DNA of 64,000 nt from Algoriphagus kandeliae (GTDB taxonomy: Bacteria; Bacteroidota; Bacteroidia; Cytophagales; Cyclobacteriaceae). A model generated the notes under the pieces. It was not told the DNA's origin. It searched no databases and saw nothing but the letters and a program-made list of their open reading frames with translations. The DNA lies in NCBI RefSeq assembly GCF_004571135.1, contig NZ_SPSB01000002.1, positions 124,001 through 188,000 on the forward strand, given 5' to 3'. Below are positions 27,917-37,456 of this stretch, one piece after another (position 1 is the first letter of the stretch; every line of letters begins with the position of its first letter). A program made the position numbers and the translations under genes.

Positions 27917-28774
27917 GTGGCATTAGACCAATATCAAGAAGAAGAGGAAGGAATGTCCTTCCTAGATCATTTGGAGGCCTTGCGCTGGCATTTATTGCGG
28001 TCCATAGCAGCCATTCTGATCTTTTCAGTCATTGCATTCTTAGCCAAGAGCATTGTATTCGGCATGGTTATCCTTGGGCCTTCGAAGATAGACTTCTTTA
28101 CCTATCGGGTTCTTTGTGATTTGTCCAGCTTTGTAAATATGCCGGCTCTTTGCATTGATGAACTTCCCTTCACCATACAAAGCCGTCAGATGACCGGGCA
28201 GTTTTCCATGCACATGACATCCAGTTTTGTGGTGGGATTCATTGTCGCCTTTCCTTATGTTTTTTGGGAAGTTTGGCGATTTATCAGTCCGGGACTCTAT
28301 GACCAGGAAAAGCAAGCTGCCCGTGGAGCAGTATTCTTTGTGAGTTTGCTTTTCTTCTTGGGAGCAGCATTCGGATATTACATCCTTTCGCCGCTTTCTA
28401 TCAACTTCTTATCCAACTACCAGTTGGACCCTTCCATTCTGAATGAATTTGACATTACATCATATGTTACTACATTGACCATGTTGGTTTTGGCTTCGGC
28501 CATTATGTTCCAACTTCCTGTGGTCATTTATTTCCTCTCCATGTCAGGATTGGTAACATCAGGAATGCTGCGAACTTACCGGCGTCATGCGATTGTCGTG
28601 ATTTTGGTTTTGGCAGCAGTCATTACTCCTCCTGACGTGATCAGCCAATTGCTTATTGCAATGCCTATTTTGGTGCTTTATGAAGCAGGAATCAACATTG
28701 CAAAGCGACTAGAAAAGAAACGAGCATTGAAGGAAGCTGAATACGAGCGGGAAAGAGAAGAAGAAAACGATTAA
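27917..28774 (+). CDS. tatC: Sec-independent protein translocase TatC
   Basis: TatC is the receptor of the twin-arginine export system. The 285-residue protein has the N-terminal FLDHLEALRWHLLRS motif, six hydrophobic segments, and the family's FPYVFWEVWRFISPGLY and VITPPDVISQLLIAMP. The start is GTG at 27917. The C-terminus is a charged Glu/Arg-rich tail. TatA/B genes are not in the window. It is 13 bp upstream of rpiB. Confidence 0.94.
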   Translation: MALDQYQEEEEGMSFLDHLEALRWHLLRSIAAILIFSVIAFLAKSIVFGMVILGPSKIDFFTYRVLCDLSSFVNMPALCIDELPFTIQSRQMTGQFSMHMTSSFVVGFIVAFPYVFWEVWRFISPGLYDQEKQAARGAVFFVSLLFFLGAAFGYYILSPLSINFLSNYQLDPSILNEFDITSYVTTLTMLVLASAIMFQLPVVIYFLSMSGLVTSGMLRTYRRHAIVVILVLAAVITPPDVISQLLIAMPILVLYEAGINIAKRLEKKRALKEAEYEREREEEND

Positions 28775-28787
28775 AACTTATACACAC

Positions 28788-29225
28788 ATGGCGAAGAGAA
28801 TTGCAATCGGCGGGGACCATGCCGGCTTTGAGTACAAGGAAATGTTAGTCGAAAAGCTCAAAAAGCAGGGATATGAGGTGAAGGATTTTGGTCCTTTCTC
28901 TGATGCTTCGGTAGACTATCCAGATTATGTTCATCCCCTTTGTACTGCGATCGAAAAGGGAGAGTTTGACCAAGGAATTGTAATTTGTGGAAGCGGAAAC
29001 GGCGTAGCTATGACAGCAAACAAACATCAGGGAATTCGTGCTGCTCTTTGCTGGAATACTGCTTTAGCTTCCTTGGCTAGACGACACAACAATGCCAATG
29101 TAATCGCAATACCTGCGAGATTTGTCAATTTTCAAGATACCGAAAATATGGTGGAAACCTTCCTTACTACAGATTTCGAAGGTGGACGTCACAAAAACCG
29201 AGTTAATAAAATAGCCTGTGGTTAA
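28788..29225 (+). CDS. rpiB: ribose-5-phosphate isomerase B
   Basis: RpiB interconverts ribose 5-phosphate and ribulose 5-phosphate. The 145 aa protein has GGDHAGFEYKE, VDYPDYVHPL, the active-site Cys in VICGSGNGVAMTANK, and RRHNNANVIAIPAR. It is the last gene of the glyA-tatC-rpiB unit; its terminator stem begins inside the last codons. It complements the zwf/pgl/gnd genes found later in the window. Confidence 0.95.
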   Translation: MAKRIAIGGDHAGFEYKEMLVEKLKKQGYEVKDFGPFSDASVDYPDYVHPLCTAIEKGEFDQGIVICGSGNGVAMTANKHQGIRAALCWNTALASLARRHNNANVIAIPARFVNFQDTENMVETFLTTDFEGGRHKNRVNKIACG

Positions 29226-29248
29226 TCGATCCACAGGCTATTTTTTTC
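29209..29248 (+). terminator. rho-independent terminator overlapping the rpiB stop
   Basis: Perfect 13-bp arms (29209-29221 and 29231-29243) flank a 9-nt loop containing the stop codon, followed by TTTTTC. Confidence 0.92.
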
Positions 29249-29270
29249 TTTAACAAGGTTTTACGATGGT

Positions 29271-29660
29271 CTAATTTTTAATGATGAACTTGTTAATCAA
29301 GCTCATTACTCCAGCTCCCAATAAGGAAGAAGGGAAGGCAATTATTTCAATAAATAAAATCTCAAAGGGCCAAAGGTTATGATAGGTAGGTCCTAATGCA
29401 AAAGAATCATAAACCACTCGGAAAAAGATTGCAAGTGCAAAACCAAGGGAAACTAGTACAGCAGTGTTGAGAGGTGCTTTCTTTTTTAATATTCCACCAA
29501 TCACTCCAACAACAATACCAGCAATCCCCATCTTCAAAATATATGGCTGGCTAGAAATAATGACCTCCTTATAAGGAATTGGCCAATGAACAAAGCCTGC
29601 GGCAATAATTCCTAAGAATATGATAAGAAGAGAATAGCGGTCATTAAATAGTGATTTCAT
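29271..29660 (-). CDS. small four-helix membrane protein, unknown
   Basis: This 129-residue protein has four hydrophobic segments (about residues 9-25, 43-60, 66-84 and 98-122) and little else. It starts 3 bp after the stop of the PliI-like lipoprotein gene, so it is in the same minus-strand operon. I recognise no family. It may have a general envelope role with its neighbour. Confidence 0.6.
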   Translation of the reverse strand: MKSLFNDRYSLLIIFLGIIAAGFVHWPIPYKEVIISSQPYILKMGIAGIVVGVIGGILKKKAPLNTAVLVSLGFALAIFFRVVYDSFALGPTYHNLWPFEILFIEIIAFPSSLLGAGVMSLINKFIIKN

Positions 29661-29663
29661 TGT

Positions 29664-30665
29664 TTATTTTTCAAATGCATTAACCTGATCAACATCAAAC
29701 TTTTTCATCGCCTCACCGGGAATCAGTTTGTATGAAACTTGTCGTATCCCCCCTGTAGGATTTGAATTGGAATCGCCTTCCAAATAGATAGGAAATCGCT
29801 GAACAAGGCGAGTTTCAACCAAAGCAAATTCATCATGTCCCATATAGCCCTGACTGATATCTGGGTTTTCAGAAGTGGGGGGAAAATACACCTGACTCAT
29901 GGATTTTAGATTGTTTACTGAGAAACCATACACATTCCCATAGCTACCGCTTCCATCTGAAACTGTGTAAACCATCAATTCCGGGGAGCCATCCGAATCT
30001 AGGTCTTCTACTTCAGCATCCACAACTTGTTCCCCAACCAGGTCAAAGGATTCATTATATTCCTGCTCTTTCAAACCAAAAGTAAAGACCGTTAACTTGG
30101 TCGCATCTTCCTCCTTTACTGAAGTCACATTGAAGCCTATTCCTTGAAGATTTAACACTTTGGAAAAAAGCGTAGGGTCAATTTGGTCCGCGTCTAAAAC
30201 TCCATCAATCTTTTGATATGTTCCTTCCAGCGTCGCCCCTCCACTACAGAAGAAGTATAAAATTCCGTTATCTGCTGCATTCTCTGTGGATATTTGAAGG
30301 CTTCCATCCTGAAAAGAAAAAACAATCTGCTTCCCATCCTGATAGCTTGAGTATTGATTTTCGGATAAGGGGTAGGCTTTGGTGTCATAGGTACAGGTTG
30401 GTTTTTTTCGATCGGCTCTAGATCGTACGGAAATGGAAATGCTACCATCCTTTCCGGGCTTGACTGCTACTGATACCCAATCATACCCTTGATCGCGTTG
30501 TGCATAGCCCTCATCGACATAGTTTCCAAAAACAGATGATTGCGACTCATCAGGTGATTCAGCGACAATTTCAGCAGGGTTTTCCTGCTCTTCAACTTCT
30601 TGATTTTTCTGGCTGCAGCTTAGAAGTACGCTGCCGATCAATGCCATCAAAAAAATCTTTTTCAT
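29664..30665 (-). CDS. lipoprotein with PliI-like lysozyme-inhibitor domain
   Basis: This is a 333-residue lipoprotein (MKKIFLMALIGSVLLSCSQ, lipidation Cys17). The first domain (about 45-155) carries VSVRSRADRKKPTCTYDT and ILYFFCSGGATLEGTY. The second (about 160-330) has VEDLDSDGSPELMVY followed by SDGSGSYGNVYGF, which resembles the core of PliI inhibitors of invertebrate (I-type) lysozyme. A periplasmic or outer-membrane role against lytic enzymes is the best guess. The assignment is from motif memory and is tentative. Confidence 0.6.
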   Translation of the reverse strand: MKKIFLMALIGSVLLSCSQKNQEVEEQENPAEIVAESPDESQSSVFGNYVDEGYAQRDQGYDWVSVAVKPGKDGSISISVRSRADRKKPTCTYDTKAYPLSENQYSSYQDGKQIVFSFQDGSLQISTENAADNGILYFFCSGGATLEGTYQKIDGVLDADQIDPTLFSKVLNLQGIGFNVTSVKEEDATKLTVFTFGLKEQEYNESFDLVGEQVVDAEVEDLDSDGSPELMVYTVSDGSGSYGNVYGFSVNNLKSMSQVYFPPTSENPDISQGYMGHDEFALVETRLVQRFPIYLEGDSNSNPTGGIRQVSYKLIPGEAMKKFDVDQVNAFEK

Positions 30666-30782
30666 AGCGCTAGAAGGTTATTTTTCAGTGGGTTTCAATA
30701 ATTAACCCTAATGCAAAATAGACGATTTAAGGAAAAATCCTAGCTGATCAACTTAGGATAAACCATATTCAAAAACCAAAAA

Positions 30783-30818
30783 AGAAAAATCCCCGCCTGT
30801 TTGAATCAAGCGGGGATT
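30783..30818 (-). terminator. rho-independent terminator of pheS
   Basis: On the minus strand, a 9-bp stem (30810-30818 with 30788-30796) is followed by a T-rich tract (30781-30789 complement). It lies 25 bp after the pheS stop. Confidence 0.88.
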
Positions 30819-30842
30819 GATAGTTTATGCTGAATTTAAGCT

Positions 30843-31871
30843 CTAAAGAATCGATCGAAACTGCTTTAAAAACCGGACATCATTTTCGGTAAACAAGCGT
30901 AAATCCTTGATCTGATACTTCAGCATGGCAATTCGTTCAATACCCATTCCGAAAGCAAAGCCCGTATACTTTTTGGAATCGATACCACAATTTTCTAAGA
31001 CATGAGGATCTACCATTCCAGAACCTCCTATTTCGACCCAGCCTGTTCCTTTACAAACATTACAGCCTGCTCCTCCACATAGCAGACAAGAAATATCAAT
31101 CTCTGCACTTGGTTCGGTAAAAGGGAAGAAAGAAGGGCGGAAACGCACTTTGGTACCTTTGCCAAACATTTCCTTGGCGAAGTGATAAAGCGTGTTCTTC
31201 AAATCCGCAAAACCTACATTTTCATCCACATATAATCCTTCCACTTGGTGGAAAATACAGTGAGCACGGGCAGAGATAGCTTCATTCCGGTACACTCTAC
31301 CCGGGGAAAGCGTTCGGATCGGTGGTTTTTGATTTTCCATCACCCGAACCTGCACCGAAGAGGTGTGTGTCCGAAGCGCGATATCCGGATTCTTCTCGAT
31401 AAAGAAGGTATCCTGCATTTCTCGCGCAGGGTGATTTTCTGGGAAATTCAAAGCCGTGAAATTATGCCAGTCGTCTTCGATTTCCGGGCCTTCAGAAAGA
31501 TTGAATCCGATGCGTTCAAAAATCTCAATGATGCGCTGACGGGTAGCAGTCAATGGATGGATTCCCCCAATCGCATGATTGGAAGGAGGAAGTGTCAAAT
31601 CCAGATCAGCTGATTTTGCTTTTTTATTGGCAGTATTTACCTTCTCAATAAGCTCCTGGAACTTAGCTTCTGCGAGTTGCTTTACGCTGTTGACCAATTG
31701 GCCGTAAGCACGTTTCTCTTCATTGGGAATTTGACCCATGGCAGCGAAAAGTTCACCTACCACACTTTTTTTGGAGATGAACTTCATTCGATAGGCCTCT
31801 AACTCATCTGCATTTTGGGCATCAGCCGCCGCGATGGCAGCTTTTATCGCTTCAATTTTTTCCTGATGCAT
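30843..31871 (-). CDS. pheS: phenylalanine--tRNA ligase alpha subunit
   Basis: PheS is the catalytic class II subunit of PheRS. The 342-residue protein has an N-terminal coiled-coil region and PLTATRQRIIEIFERIGF. Motif 2 lies around HCIFHQVEGLYVDEN. A Cys-rich loop ISCLLCGGAGCNVCKGTGW precedes motif 3 (GFAFGMGIERIAML). The beta subunit gene pheT is not adjacent, as is common in Bacteroidota. It is monocistronic with its own terminator. Confidence 0.94.
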   Translation of the reverse strand: MHQEKIEAIKAAIAAADAQNADELEAYRMKFISKKSVVGELFAAMGQIPNEEKRAYGQLVNSVKQLAEAKFQELIEKVNTANKKAKSADLDLTLPPSNHAIGGIHPLTATRQRIIEIFERIGFNLSEGPEIEDDWHNFTALNFPENHPAREMQDTFFIEKNPDIALRTHTSSVQVRVMENQKPPIRTLSPGRVYRNEAISARAHCIFHQVEGLYVDENVGFADLKNTLYHFAKEMFGKGTKVRFRPSFFPFTEPSAEIDISCLLCGGAGCNVCKGTGWVEIGGSGMVDPHVLENCGIDSKKYTGFAFGMGIERIAMLKYQIKDLRLFTENDVRFLKQFRSIL

Positions 31872-31893
31872 GGATATTTCCTTTCTAAAGCCA

Positions 31894-31901
31894 CAAAGCT
31901 A
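31894..31901 (-). promoter_or_regulatory. -7 box for pheS
   Basis: TAGCTTTG on the minus strand matches TAnnTTTG and ends 22 nt before the pheS ATG. No convincing -33 element is seen. Confidence 0.4.
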
Positions 31902-31948
31902 CAATTTTTAAGTTTTTGAAGAGGTGTAAAAAGCAGAAGTTCCTCTTG

Positions 31949-31984
31949 AAAAAGAAAATAGCCCAGATTTTTCAACCTGAGCTA
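31949..31984 (-). terminator. rho-independent terminator of the TonB-type receptor gene
   Basis: On the minus strand an 8-bp stem (31977-31984 with 31959-31966, one G-U pair) is followed by TTTTCTTTTTC. It lies 26 bp after the receptor's stop. Confidence 0.75.
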
Positions 31985-32010
31985 CTTCTATTTTAATGAT
32001 TTTCGGATTA

Positions 32011-34875
32011 TTACCAGGTTCTTCCTCCTCCCGGACGCATTCTTCTCCATGGGCTATCATCTGGTTCTGGCTCCTTGAAGTTACCAATGATATAGGTGAA
32101 GGTGAGCATTCCATAGCGGGTCAAGACATTAGTAAACACATCAGTTATAGCCACATCGGAAATCGTTCTGCTAATGCTGTTATTTTGGTTTAGCAGATCG
32201 AAGATCACAACCTTTAATTCGGCCTTGTTATTCTTCGCAAAGCGGAAGCCGCCTTCTATATTCCATAGCCAAACCGACTGATCAAACCCTTCTGAAAGCC
32301 CACTATACAACATGTTGTTAATGTTGTTTCCAACGAAAAGCTTTCCATTGTTTGGAGAGAAATACAAGCGAATGTTAGACTCTTGGATGTAATAGTTTTG
32401 ATCTAAGTTGGCTTGCAGACTGGAGTTAACAATAGTATATGTACCAGTCGTGCTTACCGAGAAATCCACATTCTTACTGATATTGGAGCTGATGGTAATA
32501 CCCTGACTAATGTCAATGTTATCGTTGATATTTTTCTCTCCATTAATCAAGCCTGGAGTACGGTTGAAGCCCAATCGGGTATTTGTGTTGAATTGCAACT
32601 TGAGCTTAGGAATTGGCATCCCATAGGTCGCAAACGCACGAACTCTCCAGTTACCATCCAAATTGACAGGCTGAGAAATCTGACCACCCGGACGAAGGAG
32701 TACCTCACCATTGATCAAGGTGTCCTGTGTTGCAACAAAAGTGCTATTACCAATAAAATTGCTCGTTGCCGAATAGTTGATGAAGGTGAAGAAAGTCTTG
32801 GATTTCTCGAGATTCACCTTGGCGATGTTGGCGAAGATATTGTGATTATAACTTTGTCCAAGACTCGGATTACCTACCCGTAAATTGAGTGGGTTTTGGT
32901 TATTGATCACATTTTGAAGCTCGCTTACACTTGGCTCATCCGTATCTGTTCGATATCGGATTCTCCAAGAAAATCCTGTCTCCCGATTTCTGAAATTGAT
33001 ATTTGCACTAGGAAGGATATTGTTGAAATCTCGCTTGAAAACACCCTCAGTTGGGAAGAATGCCTCATTGTCCAATCGGGCAAACTGATAATCCAAATTC
33101 AGGTTGATGCTGTAGCCATTATTATTATAAGCATAACCACTTCGTAGTCGTTGGGTGATGAATTTGTTGTTAAACTCATTACTCAAGGCAGTATCCAAAA
33201 CAGGAAGATTTTCCTCATTGAAAACTCGGGTTTTCTGATCCGCCATAGTCTTATTGTTGGCTACTTGGTAACCAAATGTACCCATAGCTTTCTCACCCAA
33301 AGGCTCGGTCAAAGTAACATTCACCCGATAATTGAATCCATCATTCAAGGCGTCTGTCCTCTGAATGGTGGTATCCAATAAATTTCTATTGTAATCCCTA
33401 CTCGCCGCCGTCAAATCAGACAATTGGTCACGATTATTCCAAGTGGTAGAGATATCTGTAGAAAGTGTTCTTCTTGGTTTGTCGAATTTATAGCGATAAG
33501 TGATATTGTTTGACACATTAAATGCCTTGGTTTCTGCATCCGAAATGGATCGAAGGGCAGAAAGCGAATCCCCTTCATTTCCCAAAGTCAATGCATCCCG
33601 ATCACTGAAGGTTTTATTATTCTGGAATGACAGACTCGGAGTAATGATAATGCTATTCTTTTCATTCAAATCTGCCTCAATTCTCGCATTTGCTCGGTGG
33701 TTGTAATTATCCACACTATTGATCAGATTTTCCTGATAAAACTGGCTTTGCGTTTCAGAGATAATCCGCTCTTCATTCGTGATTTGCTGAAGGGTATTAT
33801 TAGTATTATTGAAGAAATAACTTCCTGTCACATTGACCTTTTTACCCCACTTATCACTGTAATTGAGGCCAATGGCATTGGTCTGAATGATACCGATATC
33901 ATTTCCGACGAAGAAATTGTTATTTCCTCCACCCCATCGGCCACCGCCTCCACGGAATCCACCTCTTCCTCCTCCTGAGGAATTGGCTGTAACTCCTGCC
34001 AAGTCTTGAGAGGAAAAGTTTTGCTGATTGACATTGTTAGTCAAACCCAGGATCGAAAAACGCCTATCTCCACTGAAGAAGTTAAGGCTACCTCCAGCCG
34101 AATAGCGGTCATCGGTACCATAGCCTGCATAGACCCTTCCAAATTGGCCGTTTTTGCGATCCTCTCTAAGAATGATATTAATCGTCTTGGTATAATTTCC
34201 ATCGTCAAACCCAGTCAACCGGCTTTGGTCGGAGCGTTGATCCAAAACTTCTACTCGCTCGATCGCATCGGCAGGTAGATTTCTTAAGGCAATGCTAGGA
34301 TCTGAACCGAAGAATTCTCTTCCATCCACCAAGACTCGTTGAACTGCTTCCCCTTGGGCTTGCAGCTGCCCACCCTGCATGGTGATTCCTGGCATTTTTC
34401 GAATCAAATCTTCTGCCTGTGCATTTTCCATGGTTTTGAAGGCATTGGCATTAAAGGAAGTCGTATCTCCTCGCTGCTCTCCAACTGGAACTTGTCCCTC
34501 AATCAGGACTTCTCCAAGTTCTTTGGTGTCTTCCTGAAGCACAAAGGTCCCTAGATCGTTAGGGTCACGAAAACTGTGGACTTTGGAAATTTTTTGATAG
34601 CCTATAAAGGTGATTTCTATTTTCACTTGAGGAATATCAGGCCGCACAAGTTCAAATTTTCCCTGTCCGTCTGTGACAGTTCCCCGAAGAAGTGAATCTG
34701 CTAGGGTTTTGATTTGTACATTGGCCCCCACCATGGGCTTATTGATAGTGCCGTCCATGACGATGCCGGTAAGTTTTCGTTCGGGACGGTCTCCACTTTG
34801 GTTTCGTTGCGCTAAAACAGGTTGCGCTGCTAATAAGCTGAAAACCAACAAAAAGAATACTGAATAGTTTTTCAT
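32011..34875 (-). CDS. TonB-dependent receptor-like outer-membrane protein
   Basis: This 954-residue protein has a signal peptide (to about Ala22), a CarboxypepD_reg-like domain (LTGIVMDGTINKPMVGANV..., residues 34-115), and a plug domain (AEDLIRKMPGITMQGG, RVLVDGREFFG, IERVEVLD). A large C-terminal barrel of the OMP_b-brl_3 type follows. A Gly-rich extracellular loop (SGGGRGGFRGGGGRWGGG) lies near residues 297-315. No SusD partner or regulator is adjacent, so the substrate is not indicated. Confidence 0.88.
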   Translation of the reverse strand: MKNYSVFFLLVFSLLAAQPVLAQRNQSGDRPERKLTGIVMDGTINKPMVGANVQIKTLADSLLRGTVTDGQGKFELVRPDIPQVKIEITFIGYQKISKVHSFRDPNDLGTFVLQEDTKELGEVLIEGQVPVGEQRGDTTSFNANAFKTMENAQAEDLIRKMPGITMQGGQLQAQGEAVQRVLVDGREFFGSDPSIALRNLPADAIERVEVLDQRSDQSRLTGFDDGNYTKTINIILREDRKNGQFGRVYAGYGTDDRYSAGGSLNFFSGDRRFSILGLTNNVNQQNFSSQDLAGVTANSSGGGRGGFRGGGGRWGGGNNNFFVGNDIGIIQTNAIGLNYSDKWGKKVNVTGSYFFNNTNNTLQQITNEERIISETQSQFYQENLINSVDNYNHRANARIEADLNEKNSIIITPSLSFQNNKTFSDRDALTLGNEGDSLSALRSISDAETKAFNVSNNITYRYKFDKPRRTLSTDISTTWNNRDQLSDLTAASRDYNRNLLDTTIQRTDALNDGFNYRVNVTLTEPLGEKAMGTFGYQVANNKTMADQKTRVFNEENLPVLDTALSNEFNNKFITQRLRSGYAYNNNGYSINLNLDYQFARLDNEAFFPTEGVFKRDFNNILPSANINFRNRETGFSWRIRYRTDTDEPSVSELQNVINNQNPLNLRVGNPSLGQSYNHNIFANIAKVNLEKSKTFFTFINYSATSNFIGNSTFVATQDTLINGEVLLRPGGQISQPVNLDGNWRVRAFATYGMPIPKLKLQFNTNTRLGFNRTPGLINGEKNINDNIDISQGITISSNISKNVDFSVSTTGTYTIVNSSLQANLDQNYYIQESNIRLYFSPNNGKLFVGNNINNMLYSGLSEGFDQSVWLWNIEGGFRFAKNNKAELKVVIFDLLNQNNSISRTISDVAITDVFTNVLTRYGMLTFTYIIGNFKEPEPDDSPWRRMRPGGGRTW

Positions 34876-34996
34876 AGAAAGACAAAGTTCAGCTTCTTTG
34901 ACTCATTGACAAAGGGGAAGGTTTAAATCGGATTTACTAAAAAATAAGAATGGAGAATTTGAAGGATAAATGGCAAAATTCTAATGTGGTTTTCAC

Positions 34997-35332
34997 TCAA
35001 ATTTTGCTCATAATTGCCTGATAGGAGATTCCAAAATGGCTGTCATCAAAAACCACTTGCTCATTCTTCACTAAAATAACCTGAGGGGACTGATGGGGCA
35101 CACCAAACTCTTTAGCCACCTGATTAGAAAGGTCTCGATAGGAAATCAAGTCTAAAAAATAGGAAGTGACTTTTTCATCATCCTCACTTCGCCAATTCCA
35201 AGCAAGCCGATCCAAGGACATACTACTGATAGAGCAACGCGTACTATGCTTAAAAATCAGAACAGGCCTATCCTTACTTTGACGCTTTATTTCTTCTATT
35301 TGCTCAACTTGGGTCAGTTTTTGCCAATTCAT
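34997..35332 (-). CDS. ytxJ: bacillithiol system redox-active protein YtxJ
   Basis: YtxJ is a monothiol thioredoxin-fold protein thought to remove bacillithiol from proteins. The 111-residue protein has the active-site block LIFKHSTRCSISSMSLDRL with one Cys and a cis-Pro region QSPQVILVKN. It implies that this organism makes bacillithiol, consistent with Bacteroidota. It is monocistronic between the receptor gene and the divergent DUF4403 gene. Confidence 0.88.
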   Translation of the reverse strand: MNWQKLTQVEQIEEIKRQSKDRPVLIFKHSTRCSISSMSLDRLAWNWRSEDDEKVTSYFLDLISYRDLSNQVAKEFGVPHQSPQVILVKNEQVVFDDSHFGISYQAIMSKI

Positions 35333-35386
35333 ACGTTATGATCTTAATTTTAGTCTCAGCTTTTCTATACAGCCAAGAGTCGATAC

Positions 35387-36787
35387 ATGGATAATTCAAA
35401 CGCAACTCATTTGCAAAAATACACCCTTTACTTATTTAGTTCCCTGTTTTTGTTTTTTTCCTGCAAAAGCCTGGATATTACTTCTCCTGGTCCCAGTCCG
35501 GTCGTTCCTCCTGCAAATTCTCAAGTGAACCTAGCCACACAAATGCCTGCAAAAACCATGGATCGGCTGATCAATTCTCAAGTTCCCCAAACCCTGGTTC
35601 AAGAGGAAAATATGCAGTTTGGAAATGGAATAGAAGGAGACTTGGAAATTCGCCGAAATGGAAAAATCCAATGGGCTTCTTTGGATGATGAGCGCTTGAA
35701 ATTAACAGTCCCTTTGCAAATTGAAGGTGAATTTGGTTTACAGCAAGGAGGCTTGGGAAATTTATTTCGTCGAAGGGTACCCATTAATCGAGAACTGGCT
35801 CCTTCCTTCTTGATAAACCCAGAAGTCAAGGAAAATTGGTCCCTATACCTAGAAGATTTTGAGCTTTTGGACCTTGGAGGTGAATTGAAGTTGGAGGTGC
35901 TGGGAATGGGGGTTGACCTATCAGGTACCCTTGAAAAACAGATCAATCAATGGGCGGCCCAAAACTTAGGACCAAACCATGAATTGGCCCCGTTGAAACC
36001 TTGGGTCAATTTACTTTGGGAGCAGGTGGGAAAACCCTTTTCGGTAAGTTGGGAAGGACAGGAACTTGGATTTTCCATTCAACCTCAAGAAGTCAATTTT
36101 GAAGAGTTTTTCTCTGAAGAAAACCAACTCGCCTTGCGCTTGGGACTCAATGGAACCATCCAAACCCATCCTTCAGATGCGCTGCCTTCGCGTGCCTTTC
36201 CCCTACCAAATTTGAGTCCAAACCCTTCGGATGAAAACCTACTTCAGGCATTACTTCCTTTAAGTATTGACTATTCTACTATCGATCAGGAACTGGAAAG
36301 TTTTTTGGGAAATAAAACCGTTCGCGTGGACCGGAAGACCTTGATGGAGCTGTCGAATTTTAAAACAGGTGCTTTTGGAGAATTGCTCAAAATTGAAATG
36401 GACTTCAAGGCTATTCGAAATAATGGGGAAGAAATTGAGGGAGCGCTTTTTGTGGTGGGTAAGCCTGAATTCGATGCTCGATTACAGGAATTAAAAGTAT
36501 CCGATCTCAACTTTAAACTGATCAGTGATAATGCCAAAGCCAAATGGGCTGTTGCTTTGAAAAAGGGAAAAATTATCCGAAGAATAGAAGCAGAGGCGGT
36601 TTTTCCTCTGGAAGAATTACTTCTTTCTACTTCCCAATCCTTTTCGGAGAGACTGAGTTTACAAACTCCTTTAGCGGATCTCAAGGTCAAAAATTTATCA
36701 TTGAGCCCTGAAGGGTTTTATCCTTTGAAAGATCAATTGCAAATTCATATTCAGGCAAATGGGGAAATAGAGGTGAGTTGGAAATAA
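35387..36787 (+). CDS. DUF4403 family lipoprotein
   Basis: This is a 466-residue exported protein: hydrophobic signal then FFSCKSLDI, with Cys27 as lipidation site. It is made of repeated long beta-strand units (IQWASLDDERLKLTVPLQIEG, LKVKNLSLSPEGFYPL) that suggest SMP/BPI-like or tubular lipid-binding folds. DUF4403 has no established function. The stop at 36787 abuts the stop of the convergent exonuclease gene. Confidence 0.75.
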   Translation: MDNSNATHLQKYTLYLFSSLFLFFSCKSLDITSPGPSPVVPPANSQVNLATQMPAKTMDRLINSQVPQTLVQEENMQFGNGIEGDLEIRRNGKIQWASLDDERLKLTVPLQIEGEFGLQQGGLGNLFRRRVPINRELAPSFLINPEVKENWSLYLEDFELLDLGGELKLEVLGMGVDLSGTLEKQINQWAAQNLGPNHELAPLKPWVNLLWEQVGKPFSVSWEGQELGFSIQPQEVNFEEFFSEENQLALRLGLNGTIQTHPSDALPSRAFPLPNLSPNPSDENLLQALLPLSIDYSTIDQELESFLGNKTVRVDRKTLMELSNFKTGAFGELLKIEMDFKAIRNNGEEIEGALFVVGKPEFDARLQELKVSDLNFKLISDNAKAKWAVALKKGKIIRRIEAEAVFPLEELLLSTSQSFSERLSLQTPLADLKVKNLSLSPEGFYPLKDQLQIHIQANGEIEVSWK

Positions 36788-37456
36788 TCAACGAAATAAT
36801 TGCTGATAGTTGACTATTCCTTTTTTCTCAGCCACTTTCAACAATTTCAATAAAAGCTGAGCTGTCAAAAAAGCATCGCCTCCGGCCGTATGACGATCAT
36901 CGCTTGGAATTTGATAGCGCTCACAAAGAGCATCCAAGCTGTATTCCTTCATAGGAATCTCCTGCCAATTCACATGAGGTCCATGCTCCAATCGAACCGC
37001 TAATTCCAAGGTATCAAGACTTGGATTTCTAAAATTCTTAAGCCCCGAGGAGCTTCCTATCTTTTGGAGCATTTCCAGATCAAAATTCAAGTGATGCCCC
37101 ACCAAAATGGATGGCCCTATGTATTCCAATAGCTTTTCAGAAAAGACCTTAGGCCTAAGGAGATTTTCCCGATTCACTAATCCGTGAATCATAGCGGTAT
37201 CGGCCCCTTCTTTCGGGGATTCCGGATACCATTCAATAGCAGTTTCTACTAGGATTTTTCCCTTTTGGATCTTGATGCCACCAAAGGAAATCACATAGTC
37301 ATTTTTGGGGTCCAAACCTGTGGTTTCCGTATCCAAAACCACAAAATCCAATTGCGTGATCTTTCGGATACCGGGAATAGGCTTTTCAAAAAGTCGAAGG
37401 TATTCCTCCACAAAATCCTGCTTCTTGGATTCAGATCGAAAGGGCCACCAACTCAT
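36788..37456 (-). CDS. DnaQ-like 3'-5' exonuclease
   Basis: This 222-residue DEDDh exonuclease shows Exo I VVLDTETTGLDP, Exo II GHHLNFDLEML and Exo III DDRHTAGGDAFLT. Related proteins include PolC-type proofreading domains; this one stands alone. It overlaps the CBS/nucleotidyltransferase gene by 4 bp. The two occur together beside acetate symporter genes in other bacteria, suggesting a linked regulatory role that is not understood. Confidence 0.88.
   Translation of the reverse strand: MSWWPFRSESKKQDFVEEYLRLFEKPIPGIRKITQLDFVVLDTETTGLDPKNDYVISFGGIKIQKGKILVETAIEWYPESPKEGADTAMIHGLVNRENLLRPKVFSEKLLEYIGPSILVGHHLNFDLEMLQKIGSSSGLKNFRNPSLDTLELAVRLEHGPHVNWQEIPMKEYSLDALCERYQIPSDDRHTAGGDAFLTAQLLLKLLKVAEKKGIVNYQQLFR

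Noticed and set aside
32413..34867. A series of plus-strand genes inside the TonB-type receptor gene
   Set aside because: They are antisense shadows of a long, well-defined coding region, rich in Ile/Ser/Thr as expected from the complementary strand, with no motifs.
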